Numbered from the stretch's first letter, positions 34,039 through 42,787 are shown. The stretch is 64,000 nt of DNA from Selenomonas sp963528755 (GCF_963528755.1 NZ_CAURXA010000006.1:1-64000), one strand, 5' to 3'. Numbers and translations: made by a program. Notes: a model not told the origin generated them from the letters alone.

Positions 34039-34906
34039 TGTAGAAACTTTTCTTGGCTGCGAGACTTCATACGAAGAGTCGCGCATCGTGCTCTTCGGCG
34101 CACCTTTCGATTCGACGACATCGTTTCGCCCGGGCACGCGCTTTGCGAGTCGCACGATGCGTGCCGAGTCGTATGGGCTGGAGACGTACAGCCCATATCT
34201 CGACCTTGATATGGAGGAGGCGCGCGTCTTTGACGGCGGCGACTTGGAGCTTTGCTTTGGCGATACGGCTCGCGCTTTAGGGCAGATCGAGGACTTTGCG
34301 CGGAACCTGCTCGCCGATGGCAAGAAGCCCTTCATGATCGGCGGCGAGCATCTCGTGACGCTTCCCGTCGTGCGTGCGCTCGCCGAATGCTACGAAGACC
34401 TCCATATCGTACATTTCGATGCACATACGGACTTGCGCGATGATTACTTGGGCGCGAAGCTCTCGCACGCAACGGTCATGCGCCGCGCCTGGGACATCCT
34501 GGGTGACGGGCGCATTTATCAGTTTGGCATACGGAGCGGCGAGCGCGCGGAGTTCCTCTGGGCGAAGGAGCACACACATTTGCAGCGCTTTGATTTCACG
34601 GGGCTTGAATGGAGCCTCGCTGAACTCATGGGAAAGCCCGTGTACCTGACGCTCGATCTCGATGTGCTCGATCCGAGTGTTTTTCCCGGTACGGGCACGC
34701 CCGAGCCGGGCGGTGTGAGCTTCCTCGATCTTCTTCGTGCGCTCCGAAAGACGCTGCGGCTCGACCGCATCGTCGGCTGCGACATGGTCGAACTGTCGCC
34801 GCACTACGATGCGAGCGGCGCATCGACGGCGGTGGCCTTGAAGCTCCTCAGAGAGATGCTTCTCGCTTGGGAAGAACCGGCGATTCGCGGTGCAGAGATA
34901 GTTTGA
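34025..34906 (+). CDS. speB: Agmatinase-family ureohydrolase
   Basis: A 293-residue ureohydrolase. Mn-binding motifs are complete: GGEHLVT, DAHTDLRDDY and DLDVLDPSVFPGTGTPEPGG. ATG at 34025 overlaps speE by 14 nt. It hydrolyses agmatine to putrescine and urea; in the neighbourhood of speE it could equally act on N1-aminopropylagmatine to give spermidine directly, as in some thermophiles. Confidence 0.92.
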   Translation: MLKDNVETFLGCETSYEESRIVLFGAPFDSTTSFRPGTRFASRTMRAESYGLETYSPYLDLDMEEARVFDGGDLELCFGDTARALGQIEDFARNLLADGKKPFMIGGEHLVTLPVVRALAECYEDLHIVHFDAHTDLRDDYLGAKLSHATVMRRAWDILGDGRIYQFGIRSGERAEFLWAKEHTHLQRFDFTGLEWSLAELMGKPVYLTLDLDVLDPSVFPGTGTPEPGGVSFLDLLRALRKTLRLDRIVGCDMVELSPHYDASGASTAVALKLLREMLLAWEEPAIRGAEIV

Positions 34907-34949
34907 TGTGGGCGGCGAACGCCCTTGAGTTGACGACAGGAGGAAAATC

Positions 34950-36149
34950 ATGGGAAAGGCTTTGATCATCGGCGCGGGCGGCGTCGCAAGCGTCGCCGTG
35001 CACAAGTGCTGCCAGAACAGCGACGCCTTTGAGGAAATCTGCATTGCGAGCCGCACGAAAGCAAAGTGCGACGCATTGAAGGAAAAGCTCGCGGGCGGCA
35101 AGACGAAAATCACGACGGCGCAGGTGGATGCGGACAAGACGGACGAGCTCATCTCCCTGATCGAGCGAGAGAAGCCTGATGTCGTCTTGAATCTCGCATT
35201 GCCGTACCAAGATCTGACGATCATGGACGCATGCCTTGCGACGAAGACGCACTACGTCGATACGGCGAACTACGAGCCGGAGGACACGGCGAAGTTTGAA
35301 TACAAATGGCAGTGGGAGTACAATGACCGCTTCAAGGAAGCCGGCATCACGGCGCTGCTCGGCTCGGGATTCGACCCGGGCGTCACGGGCGTCTTTTCCG
35401 CTTACGCCTTGAAGCATCACTTCGACGAGATCAACTACATCGACATTCTTGACTGCAACGCGGGCGATCACGGCTATCCGTTTGCGACGAACTTCAACCC
35501 CGAGATCAACATCCGCGAGGTTTCGGCGAAGGGAAGCTATTGGGAAAACGGCAAGTGGGTCGAGACGGAGCCGATGGAGATCAAGCGCGTCTACAACTTC
35601 CCCGAGGTCGGCGAGAAGGATATGTACCTCTTGCATCACGAGGAGCTGGAGTCGCTCGCGATCAATATCCCCGGTATCCGCCGCATCCGCTTCTTCATGA
35701 CGTTTGGCGAGAGTTACCTGCGCCACCTCAAGTGCTTGGAAAACGTCGGCATGACTTCGATCGAGCCGATTGAGTTCGAGGGCAAGAAGATCATTCCGCT
35801 GCAGTTCCTCAAGGCAGTTCTGCCCGATCCCGCGAGCCTTGGCCCGAGGACGAAGGGCAAGACGAACATTGGCTGCATCTTCCGCGGCAAGAAAGACGGC
35901 AAGGAAAAGACGTACTATCTCTACAATGTCTGCGATCACGAAGCGTGCTACAAGGAAGTCGGCTCGCAGGCGGTTTCCTACACGACGGGCGTGCCTGCGA
36001 TGATCGGCGCGATGCTCGTGATGAACGGCACATGGAAGGGCGCGGGCGTCTATAACATCGAGCAGTTCGATCCCGATCCGTTCATGGATGCGCTGAATCT
36101 CTGGGGTTTGCCGTGGCAGGAGAGCTTCACGCCGGAGCTTGTCGATTGA
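34950..36149 (+). CDS. Carboxynorspermidine/carboxyspermidine synthase (saccharopine dehydrogenase family)
   Basis: A 399-residue NAD(P)-dependent enzyme: Rossmann start GKALIIGAGGVASVAVHKC, then CIASRTKAKCDALKEKL, YVDTANYEPEDTAKFEY and LLGSGFDPGVTGVFSAY, typical of carboxynorspermidine synthase (CASDH) rather than lysine-forming saccharopine dehydrogenases. It condenses aspartate semialdehyde with putrescine (or diaminopropane). ATG at 34950 behind ACAGGAGG. The next gene (TGATG overlap) is the matching decarboxylase. Confidence 0.92.
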   Translation: MGKALIIGAGGVASVAVHKCCQNSDAFEEICIASRTKAKCDALKEKLAGGKTKITTAQVDADKTDELISLIEREKPDVVLNLALPYQDLTIMDACLATKTHYVDTANYEPEDTAKFEYKWQWEYNDRFKEAGITALLGSGFDPGVTGVFSAYALKHHFDEINYIDILDCNAGDHGYPFATNFNPEINIREVSAKGSYWENGKWVETEPMEIKRVYNFPEVGEKDMYLLHHEELESLAINIPGIRRIRFFMTFGESYLRHLKCLENVGMTSIEPIEFEGKKIIPLQFLKAVLPDPASLGPRTKGKTNIGCIFRGKKDGKEKTYYLYNVCDHEACYKEVGSQAVSYTTGVPAMIGAMLVMNGTWKGAGVYNIEQFDPDPFMDALNLWGLPWQESFTPELVD

Positions 36150-37312
36150 TGGGCGAGACTTTCGGGAAATTCGAGAAGTACGCAGAAATTTTCCATGCCG
36201 TGCCGACGCCCTCCTACGTCGTCATGGAGGAGCTTCTGCGCAGGAATCTCGCCGTCCTGCGCGACTTGCAGCAGGAGACGGGCGCATATGTACTTCTGGC
36301 ACAGAAGGCGTTTTCGATGTTCCGCTTCTATCCGCTCATCGCCGAATACCTTGCAGGAGCGGCGGCGAGCGGTCTCTTTGAGGCGCGTCTTGCATACGAA
36401 GAAATGCCGGGCAAGGAGAACCACGTCTTTTCGCCGGCGTTCAAAGCTGAGGACATGGCGGAGATCGTCAAGATCGCCGATCACATCGTATTCAACTCCT
36501 TCGCCCAGTGGGAAAAGTACGGTGAGTTTGCCTTGAAGCACGGCTGCGCGTGCGGCCTTCGCATCAATCCCGAGCATTCGACGCAGGAGCACGCGATCTA
36601 TGACCCATGCTCGGCAGGCTCGCGTCTCGGCGTCAAGTGCGGCGATTTTCGCCCCGACAAGATGGAAGGGCTGACGGGGCTGCACTTTCATACGCTTTGC
36701 GAGCAGGGGGCGGAGCCGCTGGCGGAGACGCTCGAAGCCGTCGAGGAGAAGTTCGGCGCATGGCTGCCGCAGATGGAGTGGATCAACTTTGGCGGCGGAC
36801 ACCATATCACGCGCGAGGGCTACGACATCGACCTGCTGAAACGGTGCATTATGCGTATGCAAACGAAATACGGACTCAAGGTCTATATCGAGCCGGGCGA
36901 GGCGATCGCGCTCGATGCGGGATTCCTCGTCGCCGAGGTACTGGAAATCGTTGAAAACGATACGCCTGTCGCCATCCTCGACACGTCGGCGGCATGTCAC
37001 ATGCCCGATGTTATCGAGATGCCGTACCGCCCGCCCGTTCTGGGTGCGGGCGAGGCAGGGGAGAAGCCCTTCGCCTATACCTTTGCGGGGCCGACGTGCC
37101 TTGCAGGCGACACGATCGGCACATACTCGTTCGATGCGCCGCTTGCTGCCTCCCGTCGCATCGTCTTCGGCGACATGGCGATCTATACGATGGTGAAGAA
37201 CAACACCTTCAACGGTATGCCGCTGCCCGCGATCGTCGCCGTCGATGAAACGGGCGCATGGCAGGTCGTGCACCGCTTCGGCTACGAGGATTTCAAGATG
37301 CGCCTGTCCTAG
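36149..37312 (+). CDS. nspC: Carboxynorspermidine decarboxylase NspC
   Basis: A 387-residue fold-type III (alanine-racemase-like) PLP enzyme. The PLP Lys is in LLAQKAFSMF (about 53); also LHFHTLCEQ, WINFGGGHHITREGYD, VYIEPGEAI and FAGPTCLAGD, all standard for NspC. ATG at 36149 shares a base with the previous stop. It converts carboxyspermidine or carboxynorspermidine to the free polyamine. Last gene of the operon. Confidence 0.95.
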   Translation: MGETFGKFEKYAEIFHAVPTPSYVVMEELLRRNLAVLRDLQQETGAYVLLAQKAFSMFRFYPLIAEYLAGAAASGLFEARLAYEEMPGKENHVFSPAFKAEDMAEIVKIADHIVFNSFAQWEKYGEFALKHGCACGLRINPEHSTQEHAIYDPCSAGSRLGVKCGDFRPDKMEGLTGLHFHTLCEQGAEPLAETLEAVEEKFGAWLPQMEWINFGGGHHITREGYDIDLLKRCIMRMQTKYGLKVYIEPGEAIALDAGFLVAEVLEIVENDTPVAILDTSAACHMPDVIEMPYRPPVLGAGEAGEKPFAYTFAGPTCLAGDTIGTYSFDAPLAASRRIVFGDMAIYTMVKNNTFNGMPLPAIVAVDETGAWQVVHRFGYEDFKMRLS

Positions 37313-37315
37313 GAA

Positions 37316-37346
37316 GAAGCGCCGTCGTTCGCGATGGCGCTTCTTT
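37316..37346 (+). terminator. Terminator of the polyamine operon
   Basis: GAAGCGCCGTCG (37316-37327) with CGATGGCGCTTC (37332-37343), 12-nt arms with one G-U pair and a TTCG loop, followed by TTT. Confidence 0.85.
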
Positions 37347-37364
37347 GCGTCCTGTAGGAAAGAC

Positions 37365-37392
37365 TTGACCTGCGGTGCATAGGTGGTACAAT
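37365..37392 (+). promoter_or_regulatory. Predicted promoter of the NiaP-like gene
   Basis: TTGACC (37365-37370), 16-nt spacer, TACAAT (37387-37392). Confidence 0.6.
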
Positions 37393-37457
37393 AAAGGGCG
37401 ACGCCTTTGTTCAGGGCGGAGAAGATATGATTTTATTTTCAAAGGAAGTGGATGTTT

Positions 37458-38798
37458 ATGCTGCGTCGTTTGGAAGAATTGCCCATTGGCTCTTTTCACT
37501 ACAAGATGCTCCTCGTCACGGGTCTGGGATGGCTCTTTGATGCGATGGATACGGGTCTGATCGCCTTTGTCCTGCCGCTCTTGGTCAAGGATTGGGGGCT
37601 GAGTCCCGCGCAGGCGGGATGGATCGGCTCCGTGGGACTCATCGGCATGGCGCTCGGGGCGGTCGTGGCGGGCTCGCTTGCCGATCGCTGGGGGCGCAAG
37701 AAGGTCTTCACTGTGACGGTTCTGCTCTACAGTGTATCGACGGGGCTTTGCGCCCTGGCTTGGAGCTATGAATCGCTGCTCGTCTTCCGTTTCCTCGTCG
37801 GCTTCGGTCTCGGCGGCGAACTGCCTGTCGCCGTCACGCTCATGACCGAATATGCGCCGACGCGGCTGCGCGGACGCTTCATCGTCCTTCTTGAGAGCTT
37901 CTGGGGCGTCGGCTGGCTCGTCGCCGCCTGCATCTCGTATCTCTTCATTCCGACGTTCGGTTGGAAGCTCGCGTTCCTCCTCGGCGCTCTGCCTGCACTC
38001 TATGTGTTCCTCATCCGCCTGCACCTGCCCGAATCCGTTCGCTACCTGCTCGCGAAGGGGCGCGTCGAGGAGGCGAAGGAAATCGTCTGCCATCTGGAGG
38101 AAAAGCTCGGTCTTGCGAATCGTCCGTTTACGGCAGATGAACTATTGCCGCGGGAGAGCGGCAGAGAGACGGGATTTGCCGCGCTGTGGCAAAAGGGCTT
38201 CCGTCTGCGCACGGCGATGCTTTGGCTGACGTGGTTCGGCATCGTCTTCAGCTACTACGGCATCTTCATGTGGCTGCCGTCGCTCGTCTACGCGCAGGGT
38301 TTCGCCGTCGTCAAGACCTTCGAGTATGTGCTGATGATGACGCTTGCGCAGCTGCCCGGCTATCTTGCTGCCGCGTGGCTCGTCGAGGTCATCGGACGCA
38401 AGTATACATTGTCCGCATTTCTGCTCTTGTCGGGCGTTTGCAGCTACTTCTTCGGCGCTGCCGAATCGTCGTCGGCGCTTCTCGCCTGGGGCGCTGGCAT
38501 GAGCTTCTTCAACCTCGGCGCATGGGGCGTCATCTACACCTACACGCCCGAGCAGTACCCGACGGCGATGCGCGCGCTCGGCAGCGGCTGGGCGGCGGGC
38601 TTTGGACGCATCGGCGGCATGATCGCGCCGATGCTCGTCGGCGTGCTGCTCGCCGGCTCCGTCGGCATTGAGACGATCTTCGCTCTGTTCGCGTCCGTAT
38701 TCGTGCTGATTTCGATCGTCGTCATCGCCTGCGGCAAGGAAAGTAAGCAGAAGACGCTCGAAGATCTCTCCGATGTCCGCGAGGCGCATGGAGCGTAA
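37458..38798 (+). CDS. MFS transporter, NiaP/YceI-like (probable niacin or related acid)
   Basis: A 446-residue twelve-helix MFS carrier. GLGWLFDAMDTGLIAF, ADRWGRKKVF, FGLGGELPVA and VLLESFWGVGWLVAA closely follow the Bacillus NiaP (YceI) pattern I remember. Members take up nicotinate or nicotinamide; other members carry aromatic acids. The ATG at 37458 is spaced better from AAGGAAG than 37452. crcB follows after 3 nt. Substrate is inferred from resemblance only. Confidence 0.75.
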   Translation: MLRRLEELPIGSFHYKMLLVTGLGWLFDAMDTGLIAFVLPLLVKDWGLSPAQAGWIGSVGLIGMALGAVVAGSLADRWGRKKVFTVTVLLYSVSTGLCALAWSYESLLVFRFLVGFGLGGELPVAVTLMTEYAPTRLRGRFIVLLESFWGVGWLVAACISYLFIPTFGWKLAFLLGALPALYVFLIRLHLPESVRYLLAKGRVEEAKEIVCHLEEKLGLANRPFTADELLPRESGRETGFAALWQKGFRLRTAMLWLTWFGIVFSYYGIFMWLPSLVYAQGFAVVKTFEYVLMMTLAQLPGYLAAAWLVEVIGRKYTLSAFLLLSGVCSYFFGAAESSSALLAWGAGMSFFNLGAWGVIYTYTPEQYPTAMRALGSGWAAGFGRIGGMIAPMLVGVLLAGSVGIETIFALFASVFVLISIVVIACGKESKQKTLEDLSDVREAHGA

Positions 38799-38801
38799 GC
38801 G

Positions 38802-39191
38802 ATGGGAGTGCAGTATATCTTTGTCTTTCTTGGCGGCGGCCTCGGCGCTGTCTGCCGCTATTTGGCGACCTCGTTTTTCGCCGTGCGCTTCGGGGCGGCA
38901 TTTCCTTACGGCACGCTCTTTGTCAACGTGTTGGGCAGTTTCCTTATGGGGCTTCTTATCGGCGTTTTGCCGTTTTTGCCGCGCGGCGCGCTTTTGCCTG
39001 AGAACCTGCGCTTTCTGCTCGCCGTCGGTTTCCTCGGCGGCTTCACGACGTTCTCGTCCTTCAGCTTGGAAACGTTGACCTTGCTGCAGGGCGCGAATGC
39101 GCTTTCAGCGCTCTGGAATGTACTGGCGAACGTCGCCTTCGGTGTGGCGGCGGCATGGGCGGGACTCTTGCTCGTGCGCGCTGCACTGTAG
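38802..39191 (+). CDS. crcB: Fluoride channel CrcB/Fluc
   Basis: A 129-residue four-helix membrane protein with the Fluc signature: GGGLGAVCRY at the start, GTLFVNVLGSFLMG and GGFTTFSSFSLE. It forms a dual-topology dimer that exports fluoride. It is translated right after the NiaP-like gene; no fluoride riboswitch is visible upstream. Followed by a strong terminator. Confidence 0.93.
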   Translation: MGVQYIFVFLGGGLGAVCRYLATSFFAVRFGAAFPYGTLFVNVLGSFLMGLLIGVLPFLPRGALLPENLRFLLAVGFLGGFTTFSSFSLETLTLLQGANALSALWNVLANVAFGVAAAWAGLLLVRAAL

Positions 39192-39203
39192 GCGAGGAAA
39201 ATA

Positions 39204-39243
39204 GAAACGGCTGCTGCAAATTTTTGCGGCAGCCGTTTCTTCT
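39204..39243 (+). terminator. Terminator after crcB
   Basis: Seventeen-nt arms (39204-39220 and 39223-39239, one G-U pair), core GAAACGGCTGC/GCAGCCGTTTC, then TTCTT. Confidence 0.92.
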
Positions 39244-39303
39244 TGTCACGACAGACGTTGTATAGTATAGTTATGATTAGGGAACAATGGGGAGGGGCTG
39301 TAT

Positions 39304-40044
39304 ATGGAAACGAGAGTGGATCGCTGGTACAGCGAGCGGCTGCAGAAAGAAATGACTGTCCGAACGTATGGGGCAGACGGCACGCCCGTGCTCGCCTTCC
39401 CGCCGCGAGAGATGCTTTCCGATGCCTATGAAGCGGCGGGCGTGACAGAAACGCTCGCACGCTGGCTCGACGGGCGCATGATCCGGCTCGTGACGGTCGA
39501 TACGATTGACTCCGAGAGCTGGTTCAGTGCGGATGATCGTGAGTGGCGTGCCAATCGGCAGGAGGCTTACTATGAATATGTTGCCGAAGAAGTCGTGCCC
39601 TTTGTGCGCTCGCTGAGTGATTGGACGCGTCTTCCCGTCTCCGTCGGCTGCGGCTTCGGCGGCGCTCACGCGGCGATCCTCTTCCTGCGTCGCCCCGATC
39701 TCTTTACGGGACTCATCTCGCTTGCCGGTTCCTACGATGCCAAGACATTTTTCGGTGGCTGGCTCAATGCACAGCTCTACGACAATTCACCGCTCGACTT
39801 CCTGCCCAATATGGCGAACGAACATCCCTATATCGAGCTTTACAACGAGAGGAAGATGGTCTTCTGCACGGGGCAAGGAGAGGGGCTTGACGAGCCGCGT
39901 CGCACGACGGATCTCCTGCGCTCCGTGCTGCACGAGAGGGGCATAAATGCATGGGTTGACTTCTGGGGGGCGGACGTCGACTATGGCTGGGAATGGTGGA
40001 AAAAGCAGCTCATGTACTTCCTGCCCTACGTGCTCGGCAGGTGA
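39304..40044 (+). CDS. Esterase-fold alpha/beta-hydrolase lacking the nucleophile Ser
   Basis: A 246-residue protein of the putative esterase family (COG4947-like). Features include YGADGTPVLAFPP, DTIDSESWFS, RRPDLFTGLISLAGSYD, NSPLDFLPNM and the end WVDFWGADVDYGWEWWKKQ. In relatives the nucleophile elbow reads GCSMG; here it is GCGFG (Gly at about 117), a one-base change of Ser AGC to Gly GGC. A hydrolase role is therefore doubtful; binding or scaffold function is possible. cysE lies 76 nt downstream on the same strand. Confidence 0.78.
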   Translation: METRVDRWYSERLQKEMTVRTYGADGTPVLAFPPREMLSDAYEAAGVTETLARWLDGRMIRLVTVDTIDSESWFSADDREWRANRQEAYYEYVAEEVVPFVRSLSDWTRLPVSVGCGFGGAHAAILFLRRPDLFTGLISLAGSYDAKTFFGGWLNAQLYDNSPLDFLPNMANEHPYIELYNERKMVFCTGQGEGLDEPRRTTDLLRSVLHERGINAWVDFWGADVDYGWEWWKKQLMYFLPYVLGR

Positions 40045-40120
40045 AGGAAGACTTTGTTCGTAGGGAAGAGAGAAACAGCGGCAATGCGCCGCATTTTCTG
40101 AAAGAAAGAGAAGTGAAGAA

Positions 40121-41074
40121 ATGGCGGACATCATAGCGGAAAATTTGCACGGCGTCATCGGCGACATCCTCGCCGACTACAAGACGGATCGCATCATCGA
40201 CAAGATGGATGTGTTCTGTCGTCCCGACAAGAAGTCGGTCATCGACATTCTCGACAAGCTCGTGCGCATCGTCTTTCCCGGCTACTTCAAGGACGAGCAC
40301 TACCGTGTCTACAGCGTCGAGAATAATATGACGATGGTCATGGAAGATGTGGCTTATCTGCTGAATAAGCAGATTGCCATCGCCTTGCCGTGCAAATGTG
40401 CGTCTATGCAGTCGGAAGAGGTCATTGCTGATCGTGCGCAGGAGATCACGCTCGCCTTCTTTCGTGCCATACCGAAGATTCGCTCCTACATCGAACTGGA
40501 CGTTCATGCGACGTTCGAGGGCGATCCCGCAGCGTCGAGCGAGGCCGAGATCATCTACTCCTATCCGGGCCTTTACGCGATCTGCGTGCATCGCCTCGCG
40601 CATGAGCTTCATGTGCTCGGCGTGCCCGTGATCCCGCGCATCATGTCGGAGCACGCACACAGCCGCACGGGCGTCGACATCCATCCGGGCGCGACGATCG
40701 GCAGGAGCTTCTTCATCGACCATGCGACGGGCGTCGTCATCGGTGAGACGACCGAGATCGGTGAGCATGTGAAAATATACCAGGGCGTGACCTTGGGGGC
40801 GCTCTCGACAAAGGGCGGCCGTTCCCTGAAGGACAAGAAGCGCCACCCGACGATCGAGGATCATGTGACGATCTATTCGGGCGCATCGATTCTCGGCGGC
40901 AAGACCGTCATCGGCAGGGGGGCAATCATCGGCGGCAACGCCTTCATCACGAAGTCCGTCGCGCCGGGCACGCAGATCAGCGTGAAGAATCAGGAATTGC
41001 GCTACGACAAGTCGCGCGACGAATTGGAACAGGTCGATTTCGAGGGAGAAGCCCCGTGGTTTTATGTGATATGA
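40121..41074 (+). CDS. cysE: Serine O-acetyltransferase
   Basis: A 317-residue enzyme of the longer SAT type (EpsC/SatA-like). The N-terminal helical domain is followed by the left-handed beta-helix with hexapeptide repeats: SEHAHSRTGVDIHPGATIGRSFFIDHATGVVIGETTEIG, read in pieces, and GASILGGKTVIGRG. Catalytic His residues are in IHPGA and DHATG. It acetylates serine for cysteine synthesis. ATG at 40121 behind GAAGTGAAG-like bases. No cysK is adjacent. Confidence 0.93.
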   Translation: MADIIAENLHGVIGDILADYKTDRIIDKMDVFCRPDKKSVIDILDKLVRIVFPGYFKDEHYRVYSVENNMTMVMEDVAYLLNKQIAIALPCKCASMQSEEVIADRAQEITLAFFRAIPKIRSYIELDVHATFEGDPAASSEAEIIYSYPGLYAICVHRLAHELHVLGVPVIPRIMSEHAHSRTGVDIHPGATIGRSFFIDHATGVVIGETTEIGEHVKIYQGVTLGALSTKGGRSLKDKKRHPTIEDHVTIYSGASILGGKTVIGRGAIIGGNAFITKSVAPGTQISVKNQELRYDKSRDELEQVDFEGEAPWFYVI

Positions 41075-41143
41075 GCGGCGAGGGGCGGCGCGTGTTGCTG
41101 CCCTCTCGCATGAAGGCCTTATGGATATTTTTCACAAAAGGTG

Positions 41144-41172
41144 TTGACAAGGGACGCGCATAGTGCTACCAT
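41144..41172 (+). promoter_or_regulatory. Predicted promoter of the cobalamin riboswitch RNA
   Basis: Consensus TTGACA (41144-41149), 17-nt spacer, TACCAT (41167-41172). Just after it ATGAAGTT (41178-41185) and AACTTCAT (41200-41207) form an inverted repeat before the aptamer. Confidence 0.6.
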
Positions 41173-41210
41173 AATACATGAAGTTCATGAGAACATAAAA
41201 ACTTCATATC

Positions 41211-41375
41211 GATTGGGTTAGGTGTCGCAAGACTTAATAGGGAATCCGGTCAATGCCGGAGCGGTCCCGCCACTGTAACAGCGAGCGAATCTGCATGATG
41301 TCACTGGGGAGTTTTCCTTGGGAAGGCGCAGAGGAGCGATGACCTGGAGCCAGGAGAACTGCCTAGCTGACAATC
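41211..41375 (+). ncRNA. Cobalamin (B12) riboswitch
   Basis: The outer stem GATTG (41211-41215)/CAATC (41371-41375) encloses conserved aptamer blocks: AATAGGGAATCCGG, GCCGGAGCGGTCCCGCCACTG, and the B12 box AGCCAGGAGAACTGCCT (41348 onward; usual form has ACCTGCC). It binds adenosylcobalamin and reduces downstream expression. Downstream are a short ATCAC/GTGAT hairpin (41374-41396) and a terminator. Confidence 0.95.
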
Positions 41376-41425
41376 ACCGTTTGACCTGCGAGTGATGGGG
41401 AAGGGGATTATTGCGCAACGCAATG

Positions 41426-41453
41426 AATCCCGGCTGAAGGCCGGGTTTTCTTT
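41426..41453 (+). terminator. Riboswitch expression-platform terminator
   Basis: CCCGGC and GCCGGG around TGAAG, followed by TTTTCTTTT. It lies 50 nt beyond the aptamer. Confidence 0.8.
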
Positions 41454-41599
41454 TGTAGTGCCTCCCCTCCGAAACCCCTTCCCCTTCGCGGGCAAAGGGA
41501 ATCAATTTCGGCGGAGAGTTTTCCCTGCGGCTTGGGCTACAGGGGAAAGCATTGCTCATATATTATTTCCGATCCAGTTCTCTTTTGCTGCTCTGCAGC

Positions 41600-41634
41600 A
41601 GCTCCGTGTGTGGAGACACGGAGCTTCCTTTTTC
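41600..41634 (+). terminator. Second terminator-like hairpin upstream of cbiK
   Basis: AGCTCCGTGT (41600-41609) with ACACGGAGCT (41616-41625), then TCCTTTTTC. The 150 nt between this and the riboswitch terminator (41454-41599) hold no gene that I can support. Confidence 0.75.
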
Positions 41635-41660
41635 AAAGACTGGCTTTACGTCTCTATGCC

Positions 41661-41689
41661 TTGACATCGAGCGCGAGGTCTGCCATAAT
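41661..41689 (+). promoter_or_regulatory. Second promoter, directly upstream of cbiK
   Basis: Perfect TTGACA (41661-41666), 17-nt spacer, CATAAT (41684-41689). It lies after both terminators, so cbiK could also be expressed independently of the riboswitch. Confidence 0.6.
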
Positions 41690-41761
41690 TCTTCTAGGGA
41701 ACATCCTTCGGGGGTCGTTTCCTGAAGCCTTATTTTTCAAGATTCAAAGGAGAGATATTGA

Positions 41762-42760
41762 ATGAAGAAGAATTTCAAGAAAATGCTGGCCATGTCGCTC
41801 GCGTGCGGCGCTGTTTTCGCTTTGAGCGCACCTTCCGCCGACGCTTCCTACATGCTGAATCCTGAAGTCAAGGATGCGACGCCGGCTCTCCTTGAGGCGT
41901 CGGAAATCGGCGTCTTGAAGTATGAAAACCCCAAGATGCAGAATCTCCCGAACAAGGACGCCATCCTCGTCATGAGCTTTGGCACGACCTTCAAGGATTC
42001 GCGCGAAAAGACGATCGAGGCGACGGTCAAGGCGATTCAGGCGGCTCATCCGAACGTGAAGGTTGAGCTGGCATTTACTTCGCATATCATCGTAGACCGC
42101 ATCAAGGCGAAGGAAGGTCTCGATATTCCAACACCGGAGGCGGCGCTGCAGCAGCTCAAGAAGGACGGCTATACGCGCATTGCGCTGTGCTCGCTCGATG
42201 TCATTCCGGGCATGGAATATGCCTATGACAAGGCGATCTTCAATGAGTACAAGGGCAACTTCAAGAAGATGACGCTCGGCACGTCGCTCATCTACTGGCA
42301 GGGGCAGGAAAAGCAGCGCGATGACGTCGAATCTGCTCTGAAGGCGCTTTCGACGCAGTTCCCCGAGGTTGCTGACGATGAAGCCGTCCTCGTCATGGCG
42401 CATGGCACGCCGCATCCGGCAAACGCTTATTATGCCGTAATTCAGGATGGCATCAACAAGATGCAGCTCAAGAATACGTTCATCTATACGGTCGAGGGCT
42501 GGCCGAGCCTTGAGGACATTATCCCCGAGCTTAAGGCGAAGGGCATCAAGTCCGTCACGCTCATGCCGATGATGATGGTCGCCGGCGATCATGCGAACAA
42601 CGACATGGCGGGCGATGACCCGGATTCGCACAAGTCCGTTCTCATGAAGGCTGGCTTCAAGGTCAACACCTACATTCATGGTCTTGGTGAGAACAAGGCG
42701 ATTCGCAGTCTCTTTGTCGAGCGTGCGAATGAGTCGTGGGATATGCTCGAAGCCAAGTAA
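41762..42760 (+). CDS. cbiK: Sirohydrochlorin cobaltochelatase CbiK with signal peptide
   Basis: A 332-residue class II chelatase. The N-terminus KKNFKKMLAMSLACGAVFALSAPSADA is a signal peptide with cleavage after DA-S, so the enzyme is probably exported, like the periplasmic CbiK of Desulfovibrio. Metal-binding and catalytic His residues appear in LVMAHGTPHPAN and VAGDHANNDMAGDD. It inserts cobalt (or other metal) into sirohydrochlorin. ATG at 41762 behind AAGGAGAG. It follows a B12 riboswitch, fitting feedback on cobalamin-related metabolism. Confidence 0.92.
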   Translation: MKKNFKKMLAMSLACGAVFALSAPSADASYMLNPEVKDATPALLEASEIGVLKYENPKMQNLPNKDAILVMSFGTTFKDSREKTIEATVKAIQAAHPNVKVELAFTSHIIVDRIKAKEGLDIPTPEAALQQLKKDGYTRIALCSLDVIPGMEYAYDKAIFNEYKGNFKKMTLGTSLIYWQGQEKQRDDVESALKALSTQFPEVADDEAVLVMAHGTPHPANAYYAVIQDGINKMQLKNTFIYTVEGWPSLEDIIPELKAKGIKSVTLMPMMMVAGDHANNDMAGDDPDSHKSVLMKAGFKVNTYIHGLGENKAIRSLFVERANESWDMLEAK

Positions 42761-42787
42761 GAAGCCTAACACATCTCCTTTCAATAA

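Noticed and set aside
37393..37457. Fluoride riboswitch for crcB
   Set aside because: No conserved fluoride-motif bases seen upstream of the NiaP-like/crcB pair.
41301..41664. Small ORFs between the riboswitch and cbiK
   Set aside because: They overlap the aptamer and terminator hairpins, lack ribosome sites and have no recognisable domain.
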